64,000 bases of DNA from Streptobacillus felis (GCF_001559775.1 NZ_LOHX01000152.1:62001-126000); one strand, 5' to 3'; positions 37,578 through 46,682 are shown, counted from the stretch's first letter. Notes: a model not told the origin generated them from the sequence alone. A program made the numbers and translations.

Positions 37578-38524
37578 TGAGCAAATTAATTAAATTAGAA
37601 GGACTTAAAGTTCATTACCCAATTAGAGGAGGTTTTTTTAATACTATTCAAGATTATGTTAAAGCCGTTGATGGTGTAAGCATGGAAATAGAAAAAGGAA
37701 AAACTTATGGATTAGTTGGAGAATCTGGTTCTGGAAAGTCAACTATAGGGAAATCTATAATAGGATTAGAAAAAATTACTGAAGGCAAACTTTTCTATGA
37801 AGGTGAAGAAATTAATTTAAATAGAGTAAAGAGAAAATCAATGTATAGAAAGAATGTGCAAATGATATTCCAAGATTCAATGTCTTCATTGAATCCTAAA
37901 AAAAGGGTTTTAGATTTATTATCTGAACCTTTAAAAAACTTTGAGAACTTTACTCCAGAACAAGAAAGAAAAAGAGTAGTAGAATTACTTGAAATAGTTG
38001 GTATGACTGAAGATAATATAGTTAAATACCCACATGAGTTTAGTGGAGGACAAAGACAAAGATTAGGTGTTGCAAGAGCGATAGCAACTAATCCCAAATT
38101 AATAATAGCAGATGAGCCTGTATCAGCTTTAGATTTATCTGTACAAGCTCAAGTATTAAATTACATGAAAAAAATACAAAAACAATTAGGTTTAAGCTAT
38201 ATATTTATATCTCATGATTTAGGTGTTGTAAAACATATGTGTGATCATATTTCTATAATGTATAAAGGAAGATTTGTTGAAACAGGAGATAAAAAAGTAA
38301 TTTACTCTCAACCACAACATATTTATACTAAGAGATTAATAGCAGCTATACCTGATGTTAATCCTTTAATTAGAGATGAAAAGAGAGACTTTAGGGTACA
38401 AATTGATAAAGAATATAAAGAATTAGAAAAAGTATACTATGATGAAAATGGAAAAGTATTTGATTTAGAATTATTTGATGAATCAAATGAACATTATGTT
38501 GCTTTAAAAAAGGGAGGTAAATAA
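37577..38524 (+). CDS. oppF: Oligopeptide ABC transporter ATP-binding protein, OppF type
   Basis: Second ATPase of the importer (315 residues). Motifs are Walker A (GESGSGKST), Q-loop (MIFQDSMSSLNP), signature (FSGGQRQR) and Walker B (LIIADEP). The start is GTG, sharing its first G with the last base of the oppD stop and preceded by GGTGAGG. The C-terminus lacks the cysteine-containing extension usual in OppF and instead ends in a charged tail. Confidence 0.93.
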   Translation: MSKLIKLEGLKVHYPIRGGFFNTIQDYVKAVDGVSMEIEKGKTYGLVGESGSGKSTIGKSIIGLEKITEGKLFYEGEEINLNRVKRKSMYRKNVQMIFQDSMSSLNPKKRVLDLLSEPLKNFENFTPEQERKRVVELLEIVGMTEDNIVKYPHEFSGGQRQRLGVARAIATNPKLIIADEPVSALDLSVQAQVLNYMKKIQKQLGLSYIFISHDLGVVKHMCDHISIMYKGRFVETGDKKVIYSQPQHIYTKRLIAAIPDVNPLIRDEKRDFRVQIDKEYKELEKVYYDENGKVFDLELFDESNEHYVALKKGGK

Positions 38525-38527
38525 AAT

Positions 38528-39490
38528 ATGTGGAAAACGGTTTTAAGAAGAGTTATTGCAATGATTCCTCAATTATTTATCTTAAGTATTATAGTATTCG
38601 TGGTTGCTAAGTTAATGCCAGGGGATCCGTTTACTGGGTTAATATCTCCGACAACACCACCTGAAGCAATAGAAAAATTAAGAAGAGAAGCAGGGTTATA
38701 CGATCCTTTATATGTTCAATATGTTAATTGGATGAAAAGAGCATTTAGTGGAAATTTTGGTATAAGTTATACATATAAATTACCAGTAACAAGAATAATA
38801 GGTGAAAGAATATATAATACATTTTTCTTATCATTATTATCAGTTATTTTAATGTATTCAATTGCAATTCCTTTAGGGATTTTAAGTGGAAGATATGATG
38901 GTTCAAGATTAGATAAAATTGTTACAGTTTATAACTTTATAAGTTATGCAATGCCTACATTTATCTTATCATTATTAATGGTATTTATTTTTGGATATAA
39001 ATTAAGAATATTCCCTACTGGAGGTTCAGTAGATTTAGGATATACACCTGGTACTTCAGCTTATGTAATTAATAAGATATATCACTTATTATTACCAGCT
39101 ATAACATATGCTTTACTTGCTACAACATGGACTATAAGATACTTAAGAAGTGAAATTATAGATTCAAAATCATTAGATTATGTTAAAACAGCAAGAGCAA
39201 AAGGTGTACCTGAATCAGTTGTTTATTCAAAACACATCTTTAGAAACTCTGTATTACCTATAGCAGCTTTCTTAGGTTATACTATTACAGGTTTATTTGG
39301 TGGATCTATATTTATAGAAACTATATTTAATTATCCAGGTATGGGACAATTATTTATTTCATCAATATCATCTAGAGATTATTCAGTTATTACAACATTA
39401 ATATTATTTTATGGATTCTTAAGTTTATTAGGTTCATTATTATCTGATATCTTATTAATGATAGTAGATCCAAGAATTAGAATAGAGTAA
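38528..39490 (+). CDS. oppB: Oligopeptide ABC transporter permease, OppB type
   Basis: Inner-membrane permease of 320 residues with six membrane helices. The N-terminal block includes LMPGDPFTGL, and the EAA loop is at about 218-240 (YVKTARAKGVPESVVYSKHI). The closing ETIFNYPGMGQLF is characteristic of the OppB/DppB family. It is three bases after oppF. Confidence 0.94.
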   Translation: MWKTVLRRVIAMIPQLFILSIIVFVVAKLMPGDPFTGLISPTTPPEAIEKLRREAGLYDPLYVQYVNWMKRAFSGNFGISYTYKLPVTRIIGERIYNTFFLSLLSVILMYSIAIPLGILSGRYDGSRLDKIVTVYNFISYAMPTFILSLLMVFIFGYKLRIFPTGGSVDLGYTPGTSAYVINKIYHLLLPAITYALLATTWTIRYLRSEIIDSKSLDYVKTARAKGVPESVVYSKHIFRNSVLPIAAFLGYTITGLFGGSIFIETIFNYPGMGQLFISSISSRDYSVITTLILFYGFLSLLGSLLSDILLMIVDPRIRIE

Positions 39491-39502
39491 AGGAGGAGAA
39501 AA

Positions 39503-40453
39503 ATGAAGACAAACGAAGATTTAGAATTAGAAATGGATGAAATGCACGAAAAATCAGAACAAAAAGAAAATGTTGATAATTTTAAAAGTGAAGTTCCATC
39601 AGGATTTAATGTAATTAAAAGAGAGTTTCAGAAAGATAAAGCTGCTTTATTTTCTCTAACTTTATTTGTAAGTTTAATATTAATAATATTTATATCTGCA
39701 ACATTTTTCTTAGATGTTAACGATGTAATGAAGGTTAGGTTATTAGATAAGTATGCAGCTCCATTAGAAGGTTATTGGTTAGGAGCTGACTATGGTGGGC
39801 GTAGTATACTAGGTCAGTTAATTATTGGTGCTAGAAACTCAATAGTAATAGGATTCTCAGTAACTATAATTACATCATTTATTGGAATAGTAGTAGGAGT
39901 AATTATTTCTTATTATGGTGGTTGGATAGAAAATATTGCAATGAGAATTATAGATTTCATAAGTATTTTACCAACTACATTAATAATAATAGTTTTTGTT
40001 ACTATAGTGCCTCAATACAATGTTGTTACATTTATATTAATAATGTCAGTATTTTATTGGACAGGAACAGCAAGACTTATTCGTAGTAAAGTATTATCAG
40101 AAGTTAGAAGAGACTATATTAATGCATCAAAAACTATGGGTACTAGTGATGTTAAAATAATTTTTAGAGAATTATTACCAAATATTTCATCTTTAATTAT
40201 TGTTGGTTTAACTTTAGGTTTTGCAGGGAATTTAGGGATAGAAACAGGATTAACTTTCTTAGGTTATGGTTTACCTCCTCAAGTTCCATCTTTAGGAATA
40301 TTAATAAGTTATGCAACAGCTCCAGAAGTACTTGCTGATAAATGGTGGGTATGGATGCCAGCATCATTATTAATCTTAGTTATTATGTTATGTATTAACT
40401 ATATTGGAGAAGCATTAAAGAGAGCTAGTGACGCTAGACAAAGATTAGGATAA
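39503..40453 (+). CDS. oppC: Oligopeptide ABC transporter permease, OppC type
   Basis: Partner permease of 316 residues. It has a charged N-terminal tail (residues 1-35), then the OppC_N segment, GADYGGRSILGQLIIGAR, the EAA loop (YINASKTMGTSDVKIIFREL) and ETGLTFLGYGLPPQVPSLG. It is the last gene of the operon. No oligopeptide-binding protein (OppA) gene is adjacent, so that component must be encoded elsewhere. Confidence 0.94.
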   Translation: MKTNEDLELEMDEMHEKSEQKENVDNFKSEVPSGFNVIKREFQKDKAALFSLTLFVSLILIIFISATFFLDVNDVMKVRLLDKYAAPLEGYWLGADYGGRSILGQLIIGARNSIVIGFSVTIITSFIGIVVGVIISYYGGWIENIAMRIIDFISILPTTLIIIVFVTIVPQYNVVTFILIMSVFYWTGTARLIRSKVLSEVRRDYINASKTMGTSDVKIIFRELLPNISSLIIVGLTLGFAGNLGIETGLTFLGYGLPPQVPSLGILISYATAPEVLADKWWVWMPASLLILVIMLCINYIGEALKRASDARQRLG

Positions 40454-40482
40454 AAAAAGCTGAATTTTAATTCAGCTTTTTT
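40453..40482. terminator. Bidirectional terminator between oppC and the M24 peptidase gene
   Basis: 12-bp stem AAAAAAGCTGAA / TTCAGCTTTTTT with a short loop. T-runs exist on both strands, and the right arm touches the minus-strand stop codon (40481-40483). Confidence 0.88.
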
Positions 40483-41488
40483 ATTTTATATATTTAGTTA
40501 AAACCTTACATCCATCTTCAGTTACAAATATGTCATCTTCAATTCTAATACCTACTTTATCAGGTATATATATACCTGGTTCAATAGTAAATGTTATCCC
40601 TGGTTCTAATAAATCTTTTGTTTTTTCTGATACATCAGGGTATTCATGACAGTCCATACCTAATCCATGACCTAATCTGTGATTGAAATATTTTCCGTAT
40701 CCAGCTTCAGTAATTATATCTCTTGCAATTTTATCTAAATATGCAAATGATATTCCAGGTTTTACAGCCTTTATTGCCTCTGTATTTGCACGTAATACTA
40801 AATCATATATTTCTTTTTCAAATTTTCCAACTTTACCAAATTCTATACATCTAGTAATATCGCTTGCATATCCTTTGTAATAACATCCTAAATCTAGTAA
40901 AACATATTCATTTTCTTTAAGTTTTCTAGAACCGCTTACACCATGTGGACTAGCTGCATTTTCACCGAATAATACAATAGTATCAAAACTCATTTTACAA
41001 ATATTATGTTTTTTTATTTCATTTTCTATTATTGATTTTAATTCAAGTTCAGTAATACCAACCCTTAAATTTTTAACTGCAATATCTATACATATATCAG
41101 CATAATATGCTGCCTTTTCCATAAGCTCTAATTCTTTATCATTTTTTTTCTTTCTAAAATTTCTAACCAAAGATGAAATATCTTTTACTTCAGAAACATT
41201 ATATACATCTTTTATAGATTCATATCTTGATACTGTTAAATGATCTTTTTCTATTCCCAATTTACTTATATCAGAAGTATATTTTTTTAAAACTTCATAT
41301 GGATTTTGTGTATCTAAGTATCCGATAACTGTAATATCATTTGTAGATTTTTTCGCATCTTCTTCCTCTAATTTAGGACATAGAATAAATTCTTCACCTT
41401 TATTATTTAAAGCATATATCAATGTTCTTTCGTGAGGATCACATGCAAAATTTGTTAAGTATTCTACATTTTTTGGTGTTGTAATCAT
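40481..41488 (-). CDS. M24-family metallo-aminopeptidase (Xaa-Pro type), N-terminus disrupted
   Basis: Open part of a Xaa-Pro aminopeptidase/prolidase-like enzyme (335 residues). The creatinase-type N-domain is followed by a pita-bread catalytic domain with metal ligands in LLDLGCYYKGYASDITR (two Asp), RLGHGLGMDCHEYP (His), TFTIEPGIYI (Glu) and RIEDDIFV (Glu). The first methionine here (ATG 41488) has no ribosome site. The natural start is 18 codons upstream at 41542 in the same frame but is separated by a TAA. Either translation reinitiates at 41488, the gene is a recent pseudogene, or the stop is a sequence error. Confidence 0.85.
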   Translation of the reverse strand: MITTPKNVEYLTNFACDPHERTLIYALNNKGEEFILCPKLEEEDAKKSTNDITVIGYLDTQNPYEVLKKYTSDISKLGIEKDHLTVSRYESIKDVYNVSEVKDISSLVRNFRKKKNDKELELMEKAAYYADICIDIAVKNLRVGITELELKSIIENEIKKHNICKMSFDTIVLFGENAASPHGVSGSRKLKENEYVLLDLGCYYKGYASDITRCIEFGKVGKFEKEIYDLVLRANTEAIKAVKPGISFAYLDKIARDIITEAGYGKYFNHRLGHGLGMDCHEYPDVSEKTKDLLEPGITFTIEPGIYIPDKVGIRIEDDIFVTEDGCKVLTKYIK

Positions 41489-41542
41489 TATTGTATCAAG
41501 TTTTTAATTTTGAATAAATTCTAGTAATTCTTTCTTTTTCAT
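41489..41542 (-). pseudogene. Displaced N-terminus of the M24 peptidase with in-frame TAA
   Basis: Reading from ATG 41542 (ribosome site GAGGTG seven bases before it) gives MKKKELLEFIQN, then TAA at 41506-41504, then KLDTI, and runs in frame into the ATG at 41488. Without the stop, the joined sequence reads as the normal start of the family (helix, then LDTIMITTPKNVEYLTNF). A one-base change, for instance CAA, GAA or AAA to TAA, accounts for it. As it stands it is a 12-residue open frame preceding the main gene. Confidence 0.75.
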
Positions 41543-41560
41543 ATTATCACCTCTTTTTTT

Positions 41561-41589
41561 ATTATACTCGTATAATTTGAATATTGCAA
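41561..41589 (-). promoter_or_regulatory. Promoter of the M24 peptidase gene
   Basis: On the minus strand: TTGCAA (41589-41584), 17-bp spacer, TATAAT (41566-41561). The predicted transcript starts shortly before GAGGTG, supporting ATG 41542 as the original start. Confidence 0.7.
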
Positions 41590-41639
41590 TAAAAAAATAT
41601 GCAAATTCCAATAATAAACTTATAACTCTATTAGTTCCA

Positions 41640-41668
41640 TTGACATTTGATTTTATTCGGTGTATCAT
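41640..41668 (+). promoter_or_regulatory. Promoter of the repeat lipoprotein gene
   Basis: TTGACA (41640-41645), 17-bp spacer, TATCAT (41663-41668). It is followed by an AGGAGAGGTG ribosome site at 41681-41690. Confidence 0.75.
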
Positions 41669-41696
41669 TAGTGTATAACAAGGAGAGGTGAAGAAA

Positions 41697-43757
41697 ATGA
41701 AAAAAAATTTAAGAAATTTATTTATTGGTATAGTAGTAAGTTTATTTATTACGTCATGTTCTGCTTTAACAGCAAAAGAACAATATGAAAGAGGAGATTA
41801 TATAGGAGCTCTTGAAACTACAGCATATGAACTGAAAAATGCTAAAGGTCCTGTTCCTGTAGAAATTGAAAGAGAAATCATAAACAGAATAAGAGAAACA
41901 GAAAATAGGTATGTTTCTATAATAAATAATGCAACAGATGAAAGAACTATTTCAAATACATATTTTGAATTATGGCAGATGGGTAGTATTATAGAAAAAA
42001 ATCCTATTTTAGAAAAATATACAGATTTTAGATTAAGACAAGATAATTATAGAAATTTAAATAAAGCTATTGAATCAATTAAAAAATATGCTAATTATGA
42101 CTTAAACGATAGAATTAATTCTTTAGGGGAATTTATTAATAAATTAAGAAATGCTGGTGCAAAAAACGGACAATATTCATCATTATTTGAATCATTTGCA
42201 AGATATACAGCAGATATATATATTAATAAAGCTGAAAGTTTAGAAAGACTTGCAAAATTTGAAGAAGCTAAAGAATTATATTATAGAGGATATGAATCAT
42301 ATAAAGACTTTAGTGATAATTATAGAAATTCTCAACAAAAATACATTAACCTTAAAAAAGATATTGATTTAGCTTTAGCTTCTGAGTATTATACTTCTGG
42401 AATAAGCTTATATAATTCATCAAGATTTTCTGAAGCTAAAACTAAATTAGAACAATCAAGATCTATTTATTATAAATATTCTATGAGTAGAAATGTTGAT
42501 CAAATTGATACTTATTTAAAAGATATTAAACGTAGAATAGACTTTGATGTTGCAAATAGAAATTTTGATGAAGCTAAGAAAAACTATAATTCAGGTAGCT
42601 ATGACAGAGCTAAAACAAGATTTTTAGAAGCTAAGAAAATTTATGAATATTATGGTAATTATACTTTATCTAGAGAAATTGATGTATATTTAGAAAATAT
42701 AAAATATAGACAAGAATTACAAATAGCAGATAAATATTTTGAAGAAGGTCAAAGAAACTATAACTTACAAAGATATGATGTAGCAAAAACATCATTTGAA
42801 AAAGCAAGAGAAATATACATTTCTCGTGGTGAAAGATCTAAAGTAAGTCAAATAGATGTATATTTAGAAAATATTAGAACTAGAACAGGAAACAATCAAG
42901 CTAATAATTTTGATGTATATTACAGACAAGCTATGTCATATAGAGAACAAGGTGATAAAGCTTATAGATTAGACGATGCAAATTATTACTATAAATTAGC
43001 AATAGATAGTTTTAAAAAAGCTTTAAATTATACAAATGATTACTATAAACGTAATGAAGTTAATAGATTAATACAAGATTTAGAATTAAAAATAAAAAAT
43101 AATAATTCTAATTATGAAAAAGAATATAAGTTTGTACAAGAGTTTAATAAGGCTGTAGAGTTTGTAAATTTAGGAGATAAACAAACTACTTATGAGAATG
43201 CAAATTATTACTATAAACAAGCAATAACTGCATATAAAAATGCATATGATTTAACTAATGATAGAAATAGAAAAAATGAAATAAACACATATATTAAAAA
43301 TTTAGAGCAAAAAATAAATCAAAATAATAAAGAGATAAGTAATTTGTCAAAATATACAGAATTATATAACAAAGCTAAAAATCTTATAAAACTTGGAGAA
43401 AGTAAACAAAATAGATTTGATGCTAATTACTATTTTAGACAAGCAATTAACTTATTAAATGATTCTTTAAAATATACTAAAGATTCTAAAATGATTAAAG
43501 ATACAAAAAATTTAATTTCTGATTTAGAAAAAAGAATTAATATGGATTTCTATATCAATGATTTCACTAAAATGTACAATGAAGCACAAGAATTTGTTAA
43601 ATTAGGTGATAGTAAAATAAGAGTTGAAGATTCAAATTATTACTATTTAAAAGCAATAGAAACATTTGAAAGAGCAATTAAATATACAACTGATCAAACA
43701 AAAATAAATGAAATAAATATTATTATAAAAGATTTAAAAACAAGAGTAGTGTTCTAA
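41697..43757 (+). CDS. Large repeat-containing lipoprotein (TPR-like)
   Basis: A 686-residue lipoprotein with lipobox LFITSC (Cys21). The mature protein is almost entirely helical and rich in Tyr, Asn, Lys and Glu. Two repeat families follow a non-repeated N-terminal third: three units of 58 residues (core xxYNSGxYDxAK...IDVYLENI) and four units of 70-74 residues (core ANYYYKQAI...A..YT.D). Helical hairpins of this kind suggest a TPR-like scaffold facing the periplasm, perhaps for envelope complex assembly. The in-frame GTG at 41688 is part of the ribosome site; ATG 41697 is used. I know of no named family. Confidence 0.8.
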   Translation: MKKNLRNLFIGIVVSLFITSCSALTAKEQYERGDYIGALETTAYELKNAKGPVPVEIEREIINRIRETENRYVSIINNATDERTISNTYFELWQMGSIIEKNPILEKYTDFRLRQDNYRNLNKAIESIKKYANYDLNDRINSLGEFINKLRNAGAKNGQYSSLFESFARYTADIYINKAESLERLAKFEEAKELYYRGYESYKDFSDNYRNSQQKYINLKKDIDLALASEYYTSGISLYNSSRFSEAKTKLEQSRSIYYKYSMSRNVDQIDTYLKDIKRRIDFDVANRNFDEAKKNYNSGSYDRAKTRFLEAKKIYEYYGNYTLSREIDVYLENIKYRQELQIADKYFEEGQRNYNLQRYDVAKTSFEKAREIYISRGERSKVSQIDVYLENIRTRTGNNQANNFDVYYRQAMSYREQGDKAYRLDDANYYYKLAIDSFKKALNYTNDYYKRNEVNRLIQDLELKIKNNNSNYEKEYKFVQEFNKAVEFVNLGDKQTTYENANYYYKQAITAYKNAYDLTNDRNRKNEINTYIKNLEQKINQNNKEISNLSKYTELYNKAKNLIKLGESKQNRFDANYYFRQAINLLNDSLKYTKDSKMIKDTKNLISDLEKRINMDFYINDFTKMYNEAQEFVKLGDSKIRVEDSNYYYLKAIETFERAIKYTTDQTKINEINIIIKDLKTRVVF
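42381..42878 (+). repeat. Repeat family A within the lipoprotein, three units
   Basis: At protein level the elements SLYNSSRFSEAK, KNYNSGSYDRAK and RNYNLQRYDVAK recur exactly 58 residues apart. Each is followed by a charged helix and IDTYLKDI or IDVYLENI. DNA identity between units is low, so these are old duplications. Confidence 0.8.
42915..43754 (+). repeat. Repeat family B within the lipoprotein, four units
   Basis: The elements ANYYYKLAID, ANYYYKQAIT, ANYYFRQAIN and SNYYYLKAIE are spaced 74, 74 and 70 residues apart. Each is preceded by a LGD/LGE or QGD turn and followed by an A..YT.D stretch and a lysine-rich helix. Confidence 0.82.
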
Positions 43758-43762
43758 TACTT

Positions 43763-43793
43763 AAAAGACTAGTAAAAACTAGTCTTTTTTTTT
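43763..43793 (+). terminator. Terminator after the repeat lipoprotein gene
   Basis: Stem AAAAGACTAGT / ACTAGTCTTTT with an AAAA loop, followed by more Ts (nine in a row). Confidence 0.92.
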
Positions 43794-43849
43794 AGAAAAT
43801 AATTGAAAAAAAAGTAAAAATATGATAGACTGAATATAATGGGAGGAAT

Positions 43850-44245
43850 ATGAAAAGATATATATTTCTAATGTTTTATTTACTATTGTTAAGCTGTTCA
43901 AGTATTGAAAATAAAGCAACGATAACTAACTTTGAAAAAAAAATTATTTCAAATGAAGTAATTAAAGTGCAAAATGAAATTATTGATTTAGCAAAAATAG
44001 ATAATAAAGACGAAATAAAAAAAAGGATAGTAACAACACTTAAAAATGAAATGATATTGTCACACTTATCAAATTATAATTTTTCAGAGTTTATAATTAT
44101 GTTTTCTGAAGAATTAGAAGTATTATCAAGTAATAAAGTAAAATCTATTTTATTAATAAATTATGAAACAGAAACTTGGTATTTTGATATAATTTGGGAG
44201 AAAGAAGATAATAATTGGATGATTAGTAGTGTTGAATTTGAATAA
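43850..44245 (+). CDS. Small putative lipoprotein, unknown function
   Basis: A 131-residue protein with lipobox LLLLSC (Cys16) after a short hydrophobic signal. The mature part has a helical half and ends in strands (SILLINYETETWYFDIIWEKEDNNWMISSVEFE), which recall small NTF2-like or DUF4878-type folds. That resemblance is weak. GGGAGG at 43841-43846 precedes the ATG. RNase Y follows 17 bases later, so they may be cotranscribed. I do not recognise the family. Confidence 0.7.
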   Translation: MKRYIFLMFYLLLLSCSSIENKATITNFEKKIISNEVIKVQNEIIDLAKIDNKDEIKKRIVTTLKNEMILSHLSNYNFSEFIIMFSEELEVLSSNKVKSILLINYETETWYFDIIWEKEDNNWMISSVEFE

Positions 44246-44262
44246 AAAAGAAGGGAGAAAAA

Positions 44263-45828
44263 ATGGTTGTTTATATATTAATCATCTTAATTGCGGTAAT
44301 TATTGTTTTAGTTGGATATAATTTAACTAAAAGTAAATTTACTAAAAAATATGGTGAATATAGTGACTTAGAATTGAAAATATTTAATTTAAAAAGAAAA
44401 TTAGAAACTACAAAAAAAGATGTAGAAAGAGAAATTGAATCATACAAAAAAGAAGAAACTTTAAAAGTTAAAGAAGAACTTTTAGCTCAGAGAAAATTAG
44501 TTGATGAAGAAATTAAAGTTATGAAGTCTGAAATTTTAGTTAAAGAGGAAAGGATAGCTAAAAAAGAAGAAAATTTAGAATTAAGAACTAATAAATTAGA
44601 AGAAAAAGAAGCTAAATTAGAAGAAAGAAAAGAAAAAATTGTTGAAATTGAAAATGAATTAAATTCAATGATAGAAAAAGAAGAAAAAGAATTAGAAAGA
44701 ATTTCAGGTCTTACTTCTGAACAAGCAAAAGAGATAATTTTAATTAAATTAGAAGATGAATTAGAATATGATAAAGCTCGTTTAATTAGAGATTATGAAT
44801 ACAATTTAGAAAGAGAAAAAGAAAGATTAGCAAAATCTGCAATAGCAATTGCAATAAATAAATCAGCTTCAGATTATGTTGCTGATGCAACTATTTCTGT
44901 AGTTCAATTACCTAGTGAAGAAATGAAGGGTAGAATTATAGGTAAAGAGGGAAGAAATATTAGAGCTTTAGAAGCTGCAACAGGTGTTGATTTAATTATA
45001 GATGATACTCCTGAAGCTGTTGTACTTTCATCTTTTGATGGAGTTAGAAGAGAAGTTGCAAGACTAGCTCTTGAAAAATTAATACAAGATGGAAGAATAC
45101 ACCCTACTAAGATAGAAGAATTAGTTGAAAAATGTCAAGCAGAAGTTGAAAATTCAATGATAAGTGCAGCTGAAGAAGCAATATTAGAAGTTGGAATTCC
45201 TGCTTTACCAAAAGAAGTTTTAAAAACTTTAGGTAAGCTTAAATTTAGAACATCTTTCGGGCAAAATATATTACAACATTCAATAGAAGTTGCACATTTA
45301 TGTTCTGCCTTAGCAACTGAATTAGGTGTAAATGTTGATTATGCAAAAAGAGCTGGATTATTACATGATATAGGAAAAGCATTCTCTCATGAACAAGAAG
45401 GTTCTCATGCAATTAATGGAGCAGATTTCTTAAGAAGATTCTCTAGAGAAAATGAAATAGTTATTAATGCTGTAGAGGCACACCACAATGAAGTTGAACC
45501 TACTTCAGTTGAAGCAATTATTGTACAGGCTGCAGATGCAATTAGTGCTGCAAGACCAGGTGCTAGAAGAGAAACATTATCAAATTACTTAAAACGTTTA
45601 GAGCAATTAGAAGAAATTGCAAATTCACATCATGGAATAGAAAGTTCATATGCTATTCAAGCTGGAAGAGAGTTAAGATTAATTGTTAAACCAGAAGAAA
45701 TTAGTGATGATCAAGCAGTAATATTATCAAGAGAAGTTGTTAAAGATATTGAAGAAAAAATGCAATATCCAGGACAAATAAAAGTTACTGTTGTTAGAGA
45801 AACAAGAGCAACTGAATATGCAAAATAG
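44263..45828 (+). CDS. rny: Ribonuclease Y
   Basis: Membrane-anchored endoribonuclease that initiates mRNA decay. It has an N-terminal membrane helix (residues 1-20), a long charged coiled coil (about 25-200), a KH domain (GRIIGKEGRNIRALEAATGVDL), and an HD domain (IEVAHLCSALA, LLHDIGKAFSHE). It is 521 residues, the expected length. It is followed by ymdB, a neighbour seen in many bacteria. Confidence 0.97.
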   Translation: MVVYILIILIAVIIVLVGYNLTKSKFTKKYGEYSDLELKIFNLKRKLETTKKDVEREIESYKKEETLKVKEELLAQRKLVDEEIKVMKSEILVKEERIAKKEENLELRTNKLEEKEAKLEERKEKIVEIENELNSMIEKEEKELERISGLTSEQAKEIILIKLEDELEYDKARLIRDYEYNLEREKERLAKSAIAIAINKSASDYVADATISVVQLPSEEMKGRIIGKEGRNIRALEAATGVDLIIDDTPEAVVLSSFDGVRREVARLALEKLIQDGRIHPTKIEELVEKCQAEVENSMISAAEEAILEVGIPALPKEVLKTLGKLKFRTSFGQNILQHSIEVAHLCSALATELGVNVDYAKRAGLLHDIGKAFSHEQEGSHAINGADFLRRFSRENEIVINAVEAHHNEVEPTSVEAIIVQAADAISAARPGARRETLSNYLKRLEQLEEIANSHHGIESSYAIQAGRELRLIVKPEEISDDQAVILSREVVKDIEEKMQYPGQIKVTVVRETRATEYAK

Positions 45829-45852
45829 TTTTTAAGTTAATTAAGTAGAATA

Positions 45853-45889
45853 TTAAGCAGTCATATTTAATTGACTGCTTAAATTTTTA
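45853..45889 (+). terminator. Terminator between rny and ymdB
   Basis: 11-bp stem TTAAGCAGTCA / TGACTGCTTAA with an 8-base loop followed by ATTTTTA. The next gene begins at 45903 without an obvious separate promoter, so read-through may be common. Confidence 0.82.
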
Positions 45890-45902
45890 GAATGGGGAAA
45901 TT

Positions 45903-46682
45903 ATGAAATTTGCAATTATAGGAGATGTAGTTGGATTACCAGGAGAAGATACACTTTTTAAATTTTTATCAAAAAGAGCAAAAAATTATGATTTTATTAT
46001 AGTAAATGCAGAAAATATAGATAGAGGTTTTGGTATAGTACCAAATAATGCAAAAAGTATGTTTAATTATGGTGTTGATGTAATAACTTTAGGAAATCAT
46101 ACTTTTGATAAAAAGGAAATTTATGATTATTTAAATAATGAAGAAAGAATAATAAGACCATATAATTTTTCTAAGGAAAATCCGGGAAAAGGTTATGCAA
46201 TAATCAAAAAAAATAATGTTAAAATAGCAGTAATAAGTTTACAAGGTAAAGTATATATGAATACAAATCATTGTCCTTTTTTAGCTGTAGATGAATTGAT
46301 TGAGGAGTTAAAATCTGAGGTGGATATAATCATTGTAGATTTTCACGCCGAGGTTACGTCTGAAAAAAATGCTATGGGATGGAATTTAGCAGGTAAAGCG
46401 TCATTAGTATACGGTACTCACACCCATATACAAACGGCTGATGAAAGAATATTGTTAAACAAAACTGGATATATTACAGATGTTGGTATGACAGGTGGTC
46501 ATGATGGTATAATAGGTATGAATAAAAAAGAGATAATAAAGAAGTTTAAAAATGGAATGCCAACTAAATATACTGTATGTGAAGAAAATAAGAGAATTAA
46601 TGGTATAGAGGTGGTTATAGATCCAAAAAACGGTAAAACAACTTCTATTACGAGAATAAATTTATCATATGAAGAAATATAG
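45903..46682 (+). CDS. ymdB: YmdB-family metallophosphoesterase
   Basis: A 259-residue phosphodiesterase related to Bacillus YmdB, which acts on 2',3'-cyclic nucleotides and affects RNase Y-dependent regulation. Metal ligands appear in IIGDVVG (Asp), VNAENIDRGFG (Asn, Glu), LGNHTFDK (Asn-His), DFHAEVTSEK (His) and GTHTHIQTAD (two His). The position next to rny matches that functional link. Its last 14 bases overlap an upstream in-frame ATG of cmk, but the true cmk start is further on. Confidence 0.93.
   Translation: MKFAIIGDVVGLPGEDTLFKFLSKRAKNYDFIIVNAENIDRGFGIVPNNAKSMFNYGVDVITLGNHTFDKKEIYDYLNNEERIIRPYNFSKENPGKGYAIIKKNNVKIAVISLQGKVYMNTNHCPFLAVDELIEELKSEVDIIIVDFHAEVTSEKNAMGWNLAGKASLVYGTHTHIQTADERILLNKTGYITDVGMTGGHDGIIGMNKKEIIKKFKNGMPTKYTVCEENKRINGIEVVIDPKNGKTTSITRINLSYEEI

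Noticed and set aside
42381-43754. Regular repeats considered as a CRISPR array or satellite
   Set aside because: The periodicity is in the protein, units differ strongly in DNA, and the reading frame is intact throughout.
43835-43840. TATAAT upstream of the small lipoprotein gene as a promoter
   Set aside because: A transcript from it would begin after the GGGAGG ribosome site and almost at the start codon, and there is no -35 hexamer at suitable spacing.
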